DNA from: Hofstenia miamia
Taxonomy: Eukaryota; Xenacoelomorpha; Acoela
Length of the DNA stretch: 64,000 nucleotides
Assembly: GCA_004352715.1 (NCBI GenBank)
Contig: SCFE01000084.1
Location: 1,787,099-1,851,098 of the forward strand
Reading direction: 5' to 3'
Of the stretch, positions 32,767 to 45,668 are shown one piece after another (within the stretch, counting starts at the first letter, position 1; each line of letters opens with the position of its first letter). The translations under genes were made by a program, and so were the position numbers. The notes below the pieces were generated by a model, which ran no database searches, was not told the origin of the DNA, and saw only the letters and a program-made list of their open reading frames with translations.

Positions 32767-33585
32767 GATCCAGATGCATTCTTTTGTCAATAAAATTAGA
32801 GACATGCCAGAATTCGTTGTTTCTAGAGTAAAATGTGAAGTAAACTCTAGCTTTGAAATAGAATTGTATCGATTTTGTGGAAGGAAGGAATCTAAATCCT
32901 TATGCTATTGGTTTCAATTAGCTATTGATTTTGAATTAGACGAAATGTGCCTCATATCAGCCAATTGGTAGTTGATGAAGTCACAATAAAGCCTTCATTG
33001 CGTTATCGTGGGGTTCACATTTTTGGTTATGCAATTGATGAGCCCAATGAAAAGGCTAAATCTGTTTTAACAATAATGGCTAGATTTCTCAGAGGCGGCC
33101 TTGCTTCGTTGTCGCTATATTTCCTATCTACAGAAACACTGCTAAATTTCAGTTTGATAATCTATGCAATATTATGTCGCTAATTCATAAGCATGGCGGA
33201 AACGTGTTAGTTATTACAAGTGATAATTTAAAAGTTAATGTCAAATGCTACAACTACTTCAATAGCTATGATGAAAGCTGTCAGTTTGTGAAATTGAACC
33301 CTATTTCATCTGGAAAGTTATTCGTATTGTTTGACACAGTTCATCTAATAAAAAACATACGAAATAATTGGATTACATCGAAGGATCAAATTCTAAAGTT
33401 TTATTTCAATGGTCACAATCAAATAGCATCCTGGAAAACTTTGCAAAAAACTTATAGAATTGAAACAGAAAATATGGCAACTCTGCGGTTATCTAAATTA
33501 AATGTGCAAGCATTATGTGCATCTGATATACAAAAACAAAGCGTGCCTCTCACTTTGAAAATATTTAATGATCACACAATTTCTT
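32767..33585 (+). pseudogene. P-element transposase, copy 4, with a KP-like internal deletion
   Basis: Begins further upstream in the protein than copy 1 (MHSFVNKIRDMPEFVVSRVK, CGRKESKSLCYWFQLAID), then jumps from CLISA straight to QLVVDEV, omitting about 435 bp that copy 1 has between 30952 and 31388. The two edges share GCC, a short direct repeat. A missing G near 33098 also shifts the frame, after which the main frame resumes at 33174. Internal deletions between short repeats are characteristic of non-autonomous P elements. Ends at the N at 33586. Confidence 0.8.
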
Positions 33586-33586
33586 N

Positions 33587-34312
33587 AGCATCCTGGAAAA
33601 CTTTGCAAAAAACTTATAGAATTGAAACAGAAAATATGGCAACTCTGCGGTTATCTAAATTAAATGTGCAAGCATTATGTCCATCTGATATACAAACACA
33701 AAACGTGCCTCTCACTTTGAAAATATTTAATGATCACACAATTTCTTCAATTAGAACACTATATCCGAAAGATGAAGGTAATAGTCTGTTTCTTACAATC
33801 TTTAACATTTGGTGGAAGATAGTTAACGTAAAATCAACAAATAAAGGCATAGAGAAAAATGATTCGTTTTCAAATTTTATTTCGAATTGTGATTTATCAA
33901 ATTTGGAATACTTGGAAAAACTTATACCAACATTTGAAAATTTAACGGGATTACCAAAAAAGAGAAATTTTTCTTTAACCTATGAGACCGGAAATGCTTT
34001 GCAATCGACAACATCATGTTTAATAGCTTTAACTCATTATGTTTTGAATGAATTAAATTGGGATTACATTCTCCTTGGCCAATTCCAATCGGACATTTTA
34101 GAGTCTACTTTCGGCCAGTATCGGCAAATGAATCCTGCAAACTTCTACATATCCTATGAAAATTTTTTTACAGTTTTAGAATTGATTCTATAAGACGTTT
34201 ATTAAAACATGTGGATTTTAAAGATGTTCATGATAAAACCTATTGCAAAAATTGCGAATTGTGTTGCATGAATGTAATAGATGAAGATTTGCACATAATC
34301 AATGATATACTA
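33587..34312 (+). pseudogene. P-element transposase, copy 5, C-terminal catalytic part
   Basis: The frame is open from the N to about 34193 and gives RLSKLNVQALCPSDI, NIWWKIVNVKSTNKG, KRNFSLTYETGNALQSTTSC and LLGQFQSDILESTFGQYRQM. The last block holds the catalytic Glu expected in the P-type RNase H fold (SDILEs.FGQYR). After 34193 the reading shifts to another frame (RRLLKHVDFKDVHDKTYCKN). It repeats the end of copy 4 at its left edge. Confidence 0.82.
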
Positions 34313-34313
34313 N

Positions 34314-34826
34314 ATTGATTCTATAAGACGTTTATTAAAAAATGTGGATTTTAAAGATGTTCATGATAAAACCTATTGCAAAAATTGCGAATTGTGTTGC
34401 ATGAATATAATAGATGAAGATTTGCACATAATCGATGATATACTATCAGATGAGAACGTAATGCAATGTTCTGAAGAAGATGCTATTATTTGCTACTACA
34501 TTTCTGGCTACCTAGCTTACAAATTCTCTTTACACAATGATATAGACGATGAAGAAAGTCATTCATTTAAATTGTTTTTTGATAACATCAATCGTGGTAA
34601 ACTTACTCAACCAAGCAAATCCTTGGTGTCATTTTAGCACATTCATTTTACTGTACCACAGAAAATATTGTCTCAATGTCTTCAATATATCGCTGATACC
34701 ATTGATTTTTCTACTAATGTGAAATGCTTAACATCCTTAATCAATATCCTATCAAAAGGATTTGTGAAGAAAAGCTCAGAACTGTCGATATCCGAATTTA
34801 AAAAACAACTTGCAAAATATTGCTAA
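34314..34826 (+). pseudogene. P-element transposase, C-terminal domain
   Basis: The frame reads SIRRLLKNVDFKDVHDKTYC, CKNCELCCMNIIDEDLH, DAIICYYISGYLAYKF and HSFKLFFDNINRGKLTQPSK, then a stop at 34635. Another frame continues to about 34824 (CLQYIADTIDFSTNVKCLTS, SELSISEFKKQLAKYC). This is the usual C-terminal region of THAP9/P transposases with its Cys-rich patch and I.GY.A.K motif. Relative to the copy at 35149, 16-17 bases are missing near 34670, which breaks the frame. Confidence 0.78.
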
Positions 34827-35147
34827 ATATAGCTTGATGCATTGATTTTAATATTCTCTGATGCATTATATATTAAACACTATTTTTAAATAAATTCATT
34901 GAGCATATTTTATATGTAAAACTAGATGTTTGCTGTTGTTATTTGGGTATTAAGGTAATTCCAAATTTATTTAATTCATTCATAAAACACATTCATGCAA
35001 TTATACACATTTTAACAACAATTTTGTAAGTCGTACATTGAGAAGTTTAATTTTAGTGTTTAACATTTTGGGCCTTCAACGATTTTCAGGAATTAGTCGT
35101 GTTCATGTCCTTATTGTTAAGTACTCCTTGATATATATATATATATA
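34827..35147 (+). other. P-element 3' untranslated sequence, ending in (TA)n
   Basis: Non-coding sequence that repeats almost exactly at 35365-35662. In this copy TTGATACATACATTT has become a (TA)n run at 35129-35147 before the N at 35148. It shows the microsatellite arising inside the element's 3' sequence. Confidence 0.65.
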
Positions 35148-35148
35148 N

Positions 35149-35662
35149 TTTAGCACATTCATTCTACTGTACCACAGGAAATATTGCTTGCAGAAAGCAC
35201 ATGTCTCAATGTCTTCAATATATCGCTGATGCCATTGATTTTTCTACTAATGTGAAATGCTTAACATCCTTAGTCAATATCCTATCAAAAGGATTTGTGA
35301 ACAAAAACTCAGAACTGTCGATATCCGAATTTAAAAAAAACTTGCAAAATATTGCTAAATATAGCTTGATGTATTGATTTTAATATTCTCTGATGCATTA
35401 TATACTAAACACTATTTTTAAATAAATTCATTGAGCATATTTTATATGTAAAACTAGATGTTTTTTGTTGTTATTTGGGTATTAAGGTAATTCTAAATTT
35501 ATTTAATTCATTTATAAAACATTAATGCAATTATTCACATTTAAACAACAATTTTGTAAGTCGTACATTGAGAAGTTTAATTTTAGTGTTTAACATTTTG
35601 GGCCTTCAATGATTTTCAGGAATTAGTCGTGTTCATGTTCTTATTGTTAAGTACTCCTTGAT
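35149..35662 (+). pseudogene. Second copy of the P-element 3' end
   Basis: Contains the last part of the transposase (HMSQCLQYIADAIDFSTNVK, SELSISEFKKNL) with the bases that are missing at 34670, followed by the same 3' untranslated sequence. No 31-bp TIR or 8-bp target duplication could be identified by eye at its right edge near 35662. Confidence 0.7.
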
Positions 35663-38600
35663 ACATACATTTATTAATGTTTTGAGCATTTTTGGTGTCT
35701 GGTTGATTAGCTTTATAACTGATTGATAGTGAAAATACCCTTATTCCAGAAAACATGCATTTATTATTATTCACATCACGTAAAAAAATGAAAATGCTTT
35801 CATAGCAAAGAAAAGTTAAATTTTCTATCAATAACTTGCATGAGCAATTAAACGATTAGGATTACAATAGTATTCAGTTGTGCTCTCTACATGTACACAA
35901 ATTTGACTGCCGCTATCAGTTCCTTATACAAGCCGTAGCTTAAGTTACTAATACAGCTCTTCACCTGGATCCAACAATTTTATATTGAGTTAATGTTCGT
36001 GGAACTCCACAACGAACTCTCTAGAAGACCAAATCCAGCTTGGAATGCCCATTTTCGCTTTCTGACACCCAGCAAGTCTTGTTGAAGGATTTATGTGCTT
36101 CTCAGAACCATAAAATTTGGAAATTTATTTTGAACAATGTTAAGGTAGTCAAGAGTTTTTATCGTAGCAAACAACTAGAATGCTTTATAGTTGTGATTTT
36201 TAGGAAAACTTTCCATATATATATATATATATATATATCATCACATTATTTTAATAGTTCATAAATTGTAAAAAAGTTGCATCTAATATGTTGTAATTTT
36301 TTAGTTACTCAGATATTAATTTGAGTGTATCCGAAAAACATTTTATTGAATATCTTATATTTTTTTAAAACTAAAAATTTGTGTTGTGAATTATTTTTAA
36401 ATTTCACAAATTGAAATTGATCAGAATAAATATAATTGAAAAATTGTCGATAAAAACCATTAGATTCGAAATAATTTGAGAAGTTTTAAACGTGACAAAA
36501 CATTCTTGGAGTGACATCTGAGTATTCAAAAGATCTTCTTGGAAGGCTATCGTACAATATCTTGTAAAAGAAGTATCTTCATATTTTTCATAATTAAGTG
36601 GCAAATCTGCAACTACTGACAAAGAATTTAGAAATTTTCCAATTGCGAAAAAATTATCTTACATTGAGTCTTTTTTATATTTTGTTTTCAGAATTAGCTA
36701 TCTGCTTAAGTGAATAAGTTCTTAAAAATTCAGGTTTTTCAGTTCTACAAACTTTATGCAACACCTGAATAGCAAAAATTTGATATATATATATATATAT
36801 ATATATTATTAACTTATAAAATGAGGTATCAAAATCAGTGGAAGAGTTTAATCCAGTAGTTCATAACAGTAATGCAGCGAAATGATGTCGTGTCATTCCA
36901 ATTCAACATTAAGATATTACAATTAAATTTGTTAATCTAATTTATTAAAAAAAATCGTTATATTCTGTCAAAGAATGTGCTTGACAGTATACCTTCATGC
37001 AAAATATCTCTGGTGTTTTTACACTTAGTCTTCAAAGCATTGCTACCACACACAAATTAGAAAACGATTGTCTCATATACACAAATTTATAAAAATATCA
37101 ATAGTTTTCTTTATCTATATTTTTAGAACTTTGTTTTCTTAATTTTCATTTTAGCAAGTGTTTTCAAAGTCCACTAGGGGCAGTGCATGCCTCAACCTGC
37201 TCCCCACCCCTTCACCACTAATTGTAACTAAATCTACAAAGGAAAGAACTCCTTAGATAATGCAACAAGAAAAAATACAAAGCTCTATGAAACTGCTAAT
37301 ATTTTAAAACAGTTAGGCAATGTTTTATTAGCACCCCAATTTTGAGGAAAATTTAAAAATTTAGGGTTTGCAAGCTTCCAATTTTTGAAAAATACTTTCT
37401 AATGAACGAAAATGCATTGAATCACTCTGATGGTGGTTATGGTATGGAGAAAATAAATGATGTTTTCTTTATGGATTATGTTTTAAATTATTTAAAGATA
37501 TTCTGATTCAAACAATACAAATTAATTCGTTCTTTCCTTGACAGGCCAAAGAATACAATGAGACCAGAAGTTGGTCGCTAAACTTATGCAAATATGAAAA
37601 TTAAAGAAATATACAGCACAGATCAATAACTTTTCCTTCAATGTTCAATTAGTTAGAATATCATTTTATTAGAAACCAATTTATTTGCTTTATGTAAATT
37701 TTTACCATGTGCAAATGAAGTTATGCTTTAAATCTGCTCGATCAATATAAAATGCTATTTTCAAAGCATTCGAAAAAAATGATCACAATTATGCCTAGGA
37801 TTGTTTTATTGTCTATTTTAAGTTGCGGGTAATTCGCTGTGAATAATATGAGGTCAAATAACCAAATAAAGGCCTTTTCAACTTTTTAATTTATGAATAC
37901 TTGTGATCAGTTTTTTCAAATACATTACTATGTCGGTTAGTGTCTTCATAATTTTTATTAAATCTGTTATTATATTTGCATGTAAATTATTGCATATCAA
38001 TGACCTACATGCATTCATTGCAACTATATTGAGATGCAAAAAAATTTGATAGGTAGAAATTCAAAATTTTATGGTGAAGACTTACCACGTTATACTAGGT
38101 TTTTACTACTTACTAAAAAATGTATAAGCGTAATATTTTCTTAATCATATGTAAGTAATCTAGTATTGCGTTATAATAATAATAATTGTTTTAAGCATTT
38201 GTTTAAAAAGACGATATATTATTATTTCAAGAGAACATGTATGCCATTATTATTAAATATGTTGTAATATGTTCGTTTAAAGCAGTTATGTTTGAATTAT
38301 AATATTTCTTTTGATTTAAAGTAATAATTTTATCGTTTGATTGTCAGTAGACAATTATTTCATAAAATATGTAAAATAAATAAAGCCAGTGCTTGCAAAG
38401 CAAGACATTCAAAAACCTGAGCTACGAAATATTATAATTGAATATGACAATTTGAATCTGCATAGAAGTTAACTGTTGCCCGTTTATAAGCTTTTTATAA
38501 ATTTAATTCAAATTAATTGCATTAAATTTGGAGAACAATAAATCTTGCTTAAAAGAATTGCAAGTAAAAAAGTTGTGCAAAGTCTACAGCAAATCACAAT

Positions 38601-41600
38601 TAAAAAAAAAGTAACGAAGAATAGCATAGGAAACAATTGATTGGAATTGTAGACGTTTTTCAAAAATAATATGATAGATAGATCGCTAGTAGTGTATACT
38701 AATATATAAAATTGAAAATTACAAGATTGATTAGAGTATTTACACATTCGTTTTTGAAGTTCTCATTTAAAAATTACTGTGAGCTAATTCTTTTTCATAT
38801 TTTCAAATAATCTTTTAGATAATTTAAATTTTCATAAGCGAGTAGCATGAGTACGTCTGCGTTTTAACATCATACGAATGATTCCTTACTTAACTTTTTC
38901 AGGCAGGTCTTCAAGATATGAATGAAATATGCACTGGACTGCCATACCTAAGCACAGACTCAATCGTCGAATAGTAAATCAGTTTTGTTGAGACGAATTC
39001 ATGTAGATTAATAATTAACAGTGCTAAACTCACTAAATAGGGCAAATCGAATGCAATTGATAACATTTTTGATAATAAGTGACCGAAAACTTTAGTTTGA
39101 CAGATTTGCAGGCATACATTGTTTAAATCATTATTCTTGCTTCACGACTGAATTTTCATAAACAAAAAAAGAAACATTGAATTTTTTAAAAAGTATGCAC
39201 TTTGTATTCTAAAATGAGCATCGTTGTTTACTGAAACCGAGGATTTCAGGATGAAGTTTTGATGTTTGAATACTTTAATATATTTGCTTTTTACAAACAG
39301 TTTTTATGAAATTTGTGGTTTTCTATTAACAGAAAGACAAAATTATATTACAAAATCCTCATCATACTCAGATGTAAGGTACACTTAAAAGATTAAGCAT
39401 GTCGAAAAAAATTTATTAATACATCTCCAAAAATGCAAATTTCTGAGCTCTCAAATTATTTAATTTTAGTTTGCTGTGACTACAGATAATTCAATTTTAC
39501 GACATTCCATTAGAATATAACATTCATTAGAAGGGATTTCATGAATGTCAAGAGAGTAGGAGAATTCTTTTAGTGCAACTATCATCCTAAAAAAGCTTCT
39601 TGAATGTCTTCTTTAAAATGTTCTAAAAGCCCTCTTATCTACTTAAGTGCTTTGAAAATTAAAAGTAGAATTAGCAGATTCTTGCGACATTTAAAGAATA
39701 TATTGGATGACTTGCAGATGATGCTGCGTCACAAGTTTTCAGGATATTGAAACATCCATATTAACCAATCCCATATTTTTTTTGGAAATGCGTTAAAAAA
39801 TTTTCTTGAAAATTTTCCATTTCAAAAAATTTTATTATAGGAATCAATAATATTTTTTTTGAAATTCGAAATTAATGAATTTAAATTTCTAAGTTGCTTA
39901 AGGTTGCATTCGTCAAGATATTGTATAAGTTTGAAAAACTTTTCCATTCAAAAGATGTACAAATAATATTACATCGCTACTTTGATTCAAATTTAATGGA
40001 TGTATTTGAATTTCAATAAATTTTCAATCTCAATTTTTCAGAAAGTTCAAGAAAAAGTTATACAAAATTTTTTGAAGCAATTACTTTTACATTTTACTTA
40101 AATAATGATTGTACATGAACACCTAGAATTGTCAACACATCTACTATAACAAATGAGACAATACAAAATGTGTAATAGTTTAGTACTGGTATTCATTCTG
40201 AAAAACGAGTTTCATGTTCGCATCATTTGCAAAAATCCTTTTCCTTTACAGGAATAAAGACGAAGTATCATTTGATGTCTTAACTACGTAAAATTCAAAG
40301 TCGAATTAGTAATGCACGGTTCCTGATGCCATCATATAGTGCAAAGACCAGACCATATAAAATAACAAAAGTTGGTAAACCTGGCTATTGCATTCTGTAA
40401 ACATATTGCTCAATGCTCGTTTTGGAAAAAATTACCTAAATGATATTTTTCTACGATATACTTTTCAATACAATTTTATTAATTTTTTGAACACCGTCAG
40501 ATGATCAAGCAGAGTATATTTCTAATGCTAAATCTGTGAAAATTCAGCATCTTCCAAAATCCGAAACAACAAGAAATAGCTTTTCTTCACACATCATTTA
40601 AAATTAATCTGGTTTATTTGTGATATATAGTGTCGCCCAGTTTCAAAAATGTCTGATCTGGCATACAGTTCCAGCAAACAATAATGAGGCCTCATCAGAA
40701 GTGGTTGGTGTTAATTGCTGCTATCATTTTTTTCAGAGTGGAAACGAAGTCGGGGGTCAATAAATTGCAAAATCTGACAATTGACATTCAATATGGTTTA
40801 ATACACCAATCCTCACATGTCCAAAGCACAAGTGGTTGAGGTTGTTGAAAAAAAGCTTGGCCTAACATATGTTCATTATTTTAGTTAATATTTTAGTTTT
40901 CAATTTAGATTATGGACAAAATTTGATTTTGATTCTGAATTATGCGTTTGGGGTGAGACCAAGAGTTTTATTAAAATCATTTCGCGTACGGGCTTAAACC
41001 AGTGTTCTATTTGTTGAATTTGAGTTTGATTTCTGACACCTCAGACAAGGTTTAGAGGCAAAAGGTACCAACTTGCGATAAAATATATAAGGTGACAAGC
41101 GCAGTTATCTCAATTTTGCTCTAAATGACTCTACATTTGTTGCTAAGTTGCTTCCAAATTTTTGAATGAGGCATTAAAGAACAAAATAACGTACAGAAAA
41201 CATTGTATAAGTTGTATAGTCTTAGGTTATATATAGGTAACTCCAAATATCCATTTATTAAAGTTCGCACCTTTTGGCTCTAAACCCGATGACTGAATTT
41301 AAAAAATCGAAGTTTCCATCGCAAAGTAGTAAATATTTTGAAGTATTACAAGAACACAAGCCTAATCTTAAAAAAGGCATAAAAATAATAATGACCAAGA
41401 ATGCTTGGAAGTAAAAAATTATATTCATTGTAGAATTGCTGTGAAATTTACTCTTTCAAATTTATATCAAATAGATTCTAAAATGTGTAGAAACTTACAT
41501 GATAAGGAAATAGATTTTTCAACTCTTAGTCAATAGATTCAACATGAAGAAGTTGTCAACTGCGAACAACAATTAATATGCACTAAAAAGGAAATTTGAT

Positions 41601-42824
41601 GCAGATAATTCACATAGTAGTTATTAAGAATGAAATTCAGTTGAATATTCTACGGACAGTCGATGGAAAAGCTAACCAACATTGTTCAAGATCTTACAAA
41701 TACTCAGTTAAGTCTATGAAATAAAGTCAAAATGTTTGTGTTCGATACAACAAATTATAACCCTGCAATAAAACAGATACATCATAGATGTTATCATCAT
41801 ATTCTAGATAGAATCCTATAATAATTAAATGCAATCTAATACGTGAAATTGCTGGCTTCCTAATTAACAATTTTTCATAAAATTCCTCGAAACTTGAATA
41901 TATAAAATTGGTTGTGGGCATGAACTTTTATTGAAATTTACTACAAAAACTAACATTTTCCTCTTTTATGTGCATAAACCCATGCCAGGACAAGGTGGAG
42001 AAATTATTTTCAAAAAAGTAATCAACCTAATAATTATATATTTGTAATCATAAAATAATTCATTTGCTTTGCGCCTAATTAAATGAAATATTCGTAAATT
42101 GAAAATTTTAATTTTCTCATGAGTGAGCAACCTATGTGTATATGACAATTTGCAAAATTCTTGCCGATTCATAGACCCGTACCGTAGTGTTAGAATGTTC
42201 TAGTTGTGATTCCAGTTAAAAGTCCACTTTCAATGTTCTTATTGAATTATTGCATAAGGAAAACAATCTGCACTAATATTGAAAACTAAATAACATCTTA
42301 AACGACATGAGTGCAGTAAATTACAGATCTAGCTTAATACATGTGGATCATTCTTAGAAAACAGTATGGGGAGCAATTCGAAATTACAAAGACAGAATAA
42401 TATAGCATTTTAGCATATTTCTTTCCTTATCGGCCCACTGATTTAAATCAGCTGATGCTATGAAGGCAGTATATGTAGATGAGGATTCAGTTGAAGAGGT
42501 TTACCGAAAGTTCATGTTCAACATATCAAAACAACGTTTGATTGACGAATTTGTTACATTCGAAATCCATTATTGTAATGAAATAAAATCCGGTTGTGAT
42601 TGGACTGTTGCTAGATGAATATTTATAAATATAATTTCTGGATATAGTAGATTTTTTCAAGATTCAAAATTTTTACATAAAAGTATCATTAAAAACAATA
42701 CATAATCAATAAAAAATACATAAATAATTAAAATAATTTAGAATTTCAAAGATTCAAATGTTTGATTTTTCACACTACTACCCTAATCTGTCAATATTCT
42801 TCCACATTAACGACTATAAATGAC

Positions 42825-42895
42825 CCGTCTAAGAGTGACATGAACCCAAACCCGACCGCTTAACTTTTCGACCCGCTTCACACCCTACCTGAAGC
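42825..42895. repeat. GACCCG-rich repeat end
   Basis: Clustered ACCCG/GACCCG units (ATGACCCGTCTAAGAG, CAAACCCGACCGCTTA, TCGACCCGCTTCACACC). Related patches are at 4265-4335 and 52695-52785. Confidence 0.35.
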
Positions 42896-44895
42896 TGCTT
42901 TCAAATTGTTTCCACTGCAGAGAAAAACTTATCATAGAAAGATGCAGTGACTTATAAAGCAGGAACCAATTGGGCTTTATCCAGACATTAAGAAATGCAT
43001 TATATCAGCAATCACTTCAAATTATTATCTTGTTCTCCAAAAAATTGTTAGATTTAAATGAAAAATTTGTCAGTGTTGAACAAAAATTAATGATAACTTT
43101 TTAAAGATTTCCACTGACTTCAAATAAGTATTCCCTGTTTTGAAAAAAGAGCCTAATTATCATCGTACAGAACTTATACTGCAGGCTGCGGCAATCTACG
43201 TATTAGACGTTTGGAACGCAATGTATTGATTCAATTTCACCATATTTACAATATCATCTGAAAATTTCACTGCCTCGAGAATTTCTCATCTCCTCAAGAA
43301 ACACATCACCGAACACCTTTATCAGACCAATTTCAATTAAACCAGAACCTTCTAGACACTTTGTCAGTTTATCAACGAAATATTAATCTGCAATGCCTAA
43401 AATCAAAATTTAAGAGCAAACCACATGGCGTCAGAAAATCTTTGTTCTCCATAGAACTGTACTACTAAAAACCACAAGCAATTGCCTATGATTACGTGTG
43501 TATTTTTGCACTCTATCTCAATAATAACTGTTTTCTTCTGAATAATTCGAATTTAATGAAGTATTCATTCCACTGACATTAAGTTTGACAGTATTAACTC
43601 GATCGAGAGAATGATAGGGCCTTCGCTATTGAACGTAAATGGTTCCTGCATGTTATATTTTAACAATTAATATAGTTGAAATTTGATATTTTGAGCATAT
43701 CTGATAATATACTTTCCAATATTTCTTTAATGAAAAATATAATATACCGTTTTAAAGTATTCTGATGACTTACCTCCCTTCATTGATTTTAATAAACCAA
43801 TAATAAATCGCGCTAACAAAATTTTTATGCTACTTCTAACCAAACCATGTCTTATTCAATCTGATGCTTATGGTTTTGTGTCTTATGTAATAATAAATTT
43901 TTTAAAAGTATTCTTGAAAGTGGCATATTATAACTTTGCTTTTCAACTATGTAAGAATAATTGTTAAAGCTGTATTTTGACTTAGAAATTGTGCATAGCT
44001 TAGCATTGATGCATATGAAATATAAAATATTTTGATGTGATACTTGCAATTTAACATTGTTACATCTTTAAAATCTAATATTGCTACTTCAATTTTCTGC
44101 ATGAATAGAGGTGCATAAACCCATCGGATTGGCCTTGCTACATATGGATTGAAATGACTTTATACAATAGGTTTAACAAGAGCATTTCAATGGTGAAAAA
44201 GACGTTCTTCATTTACATGGCATAAAAATTTTAGTTCAGGACAAACATTTTGCACCTTATATCTGCTAAAAGACTTGTATTGAACAAATTAGAAGTTGGA
44301 GCAATAAAGTGAAAAAGCACACATTTAAATTCCAATGATGTTAAGAGAAGGCAAAAATCATATTAATATGTTGTTAAAATCAACAGGAACAAGCATTATT
44401 ACAAGTATCCTGATGTGCTTTCCGCTGTCATTCCTGATCCTCAATGACATTACATTCAAAAATCGGTATTTCCTGAAAACAATGAAGATTTTGAATTTGA
44501 AGAGTCACAGCAATAAATTGAATTGAATGAATTGGCAGGAGAAATTTTTTCTATGGAATTGAGACTGCTCTTATGATTCCGGAAAAAAGAAAAAATGCTC
44601 ATTCACCAGATGCTTCATATTTCTGGTAGACTTCGTCACATAGATTTCTGGAAACATTTTAATTTTCTTTTGCTTTATGTCATAATGTTGAAAGACATAT
44701 AAATGCTCTTGATGTGTTTCAACACTACAGAGTGGAGATTGTTTGATGATTGATCCAATAAACGTCTAAAGAAGGTGTTTTATCTTAAAAGAGGAATCCA
44801 GTATCATATTTTTAATTACTCATTCGATGCATATGACTGGAAGTTTGTATAGTTTAAAAAAATTGCTAAGCATTTTTAAATACATAAAACACAGT

Positions 44896-45015
44896 CAGGG
44901 CGTAGCAAAGGGGGCGGTCGTGCAGTCGTTTTTCACCCCTCCGGAAGGACTCTGCACAATTGCTGAACGGCCGTTCTCCGCCAATTCCCCGCGGATACTT
45001 CAAATACGGGTACCA
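44896..45015 (+). repeat. Partial hAT-type MITE terminus
   Basis: CAGGGCGTAGCAAAGGGGGC begins a locally GC-rich patch in an AT-rich setting. It resembles the CAGNGGCGTA termini at 50576 and 51196. The other end is not visible. Confidence 0.4.
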
Positions 45016-45506
45016 GTGTTAATGACATTTTTGAAGTACAGATAAAGAATAAAGAACGTGCAAAGCATGAGTACAATGGAAAAATATCATGTCAAAAAAT
45101 CAACCATTTCTTATGTGAACATTTTTAGCAATTTGTTTTTAAGTGATTTAAGATGCTTTGAACGTTTTATTATTGATATATTACTTTTGTTATGAATTTA
45201 GAATTCAAACGTCTTTTCACTTCACATTTACATGGGCTTTTCGTGACTAGAAAAAATTGAATTAATTTCTACTGTCTATTAATATTTTCCTTAATACATC
45301 ATAATGTTACTATTAAATATGTAGTATAACACAAGGTTATTTAAATATTCATTGTAGTATATTATTTGCCAAAATCATTACATCTAAAGGAAGGTGTCTG
45401 TTAGGTGACCAAAGTGAAAAACTTACAGGAAACTGGTACACAAACATTTTTTAGGCTGACACCAGTATCAAAAATACGTTATTCTCACAACCCTTTTCTA
45501 AGCTAA

Positions 45507-45509
<3 letters not shown>

Positions 45510-45575
<66 letters not shown>
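45510..45575. repeat. (TA)n microsatellite, about 66 bp
   Basis: The longest uninterrupted TA array in the window, about 95 bp upstream of exon 3 of the second receptor copy. Confidence 0.95.
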
Positions 45576-45577
<2 letters not shown>

Positions 45578-45668
45578 CTAGCATATTTTTTCGTAATTTA
45601 CTTACCGTTACATGATTGTTAAATTAAATTAATACATAACGTGAATATATTTTAGCAGAGAAATTTAG

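Larger units (their letters stand above)
35663..45508. other. Long region with no recognisable gene
   Basis: Nearly 10 kb of AT-rich sequence. I see TA tracts at 36217-36238 and 36783-36807, a GC-richer patch at 37165-37225 that resembles a MITE end, a GACCCG patch at 42825-42895 and a GGCGTAGC MITE end from 44896. A 53-codon open frame at 42460-42618 has no homology that I recognise. The 5' exons of the second receptor should lie at the right-hand side of this region but I cannot find them. Confidence 0.5.

Noticed and set aside
38380-38430. tRNA-like stretch on the minus strand (TAGCTCAGG...CTTGCTTTGCAAGC)
   Set aside because: An A-box-like segment and an Ala-type TGC anticodon loop are suggested, but the anticodon stem is imperfect and no T-arm or acceptor stem follows; not a tRNA gene, at most a SINE or pseudogene trace.
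42460-42618. 53-codon open frame starting MKAVYVDEDSVEEVYRKF
   Set aside because: The composition looks protein-like, but there is no family match, no clear splice sites and no neighbour to support it; it could be an exon and is worth a transcript check only.
35663-45508. Search for exons 1-2 of the second receptor
   Set aside because: No segment with the TM1-TM4 motifs (SNGLAV, NILIAD, LERF) was found by eye on the plus strand.
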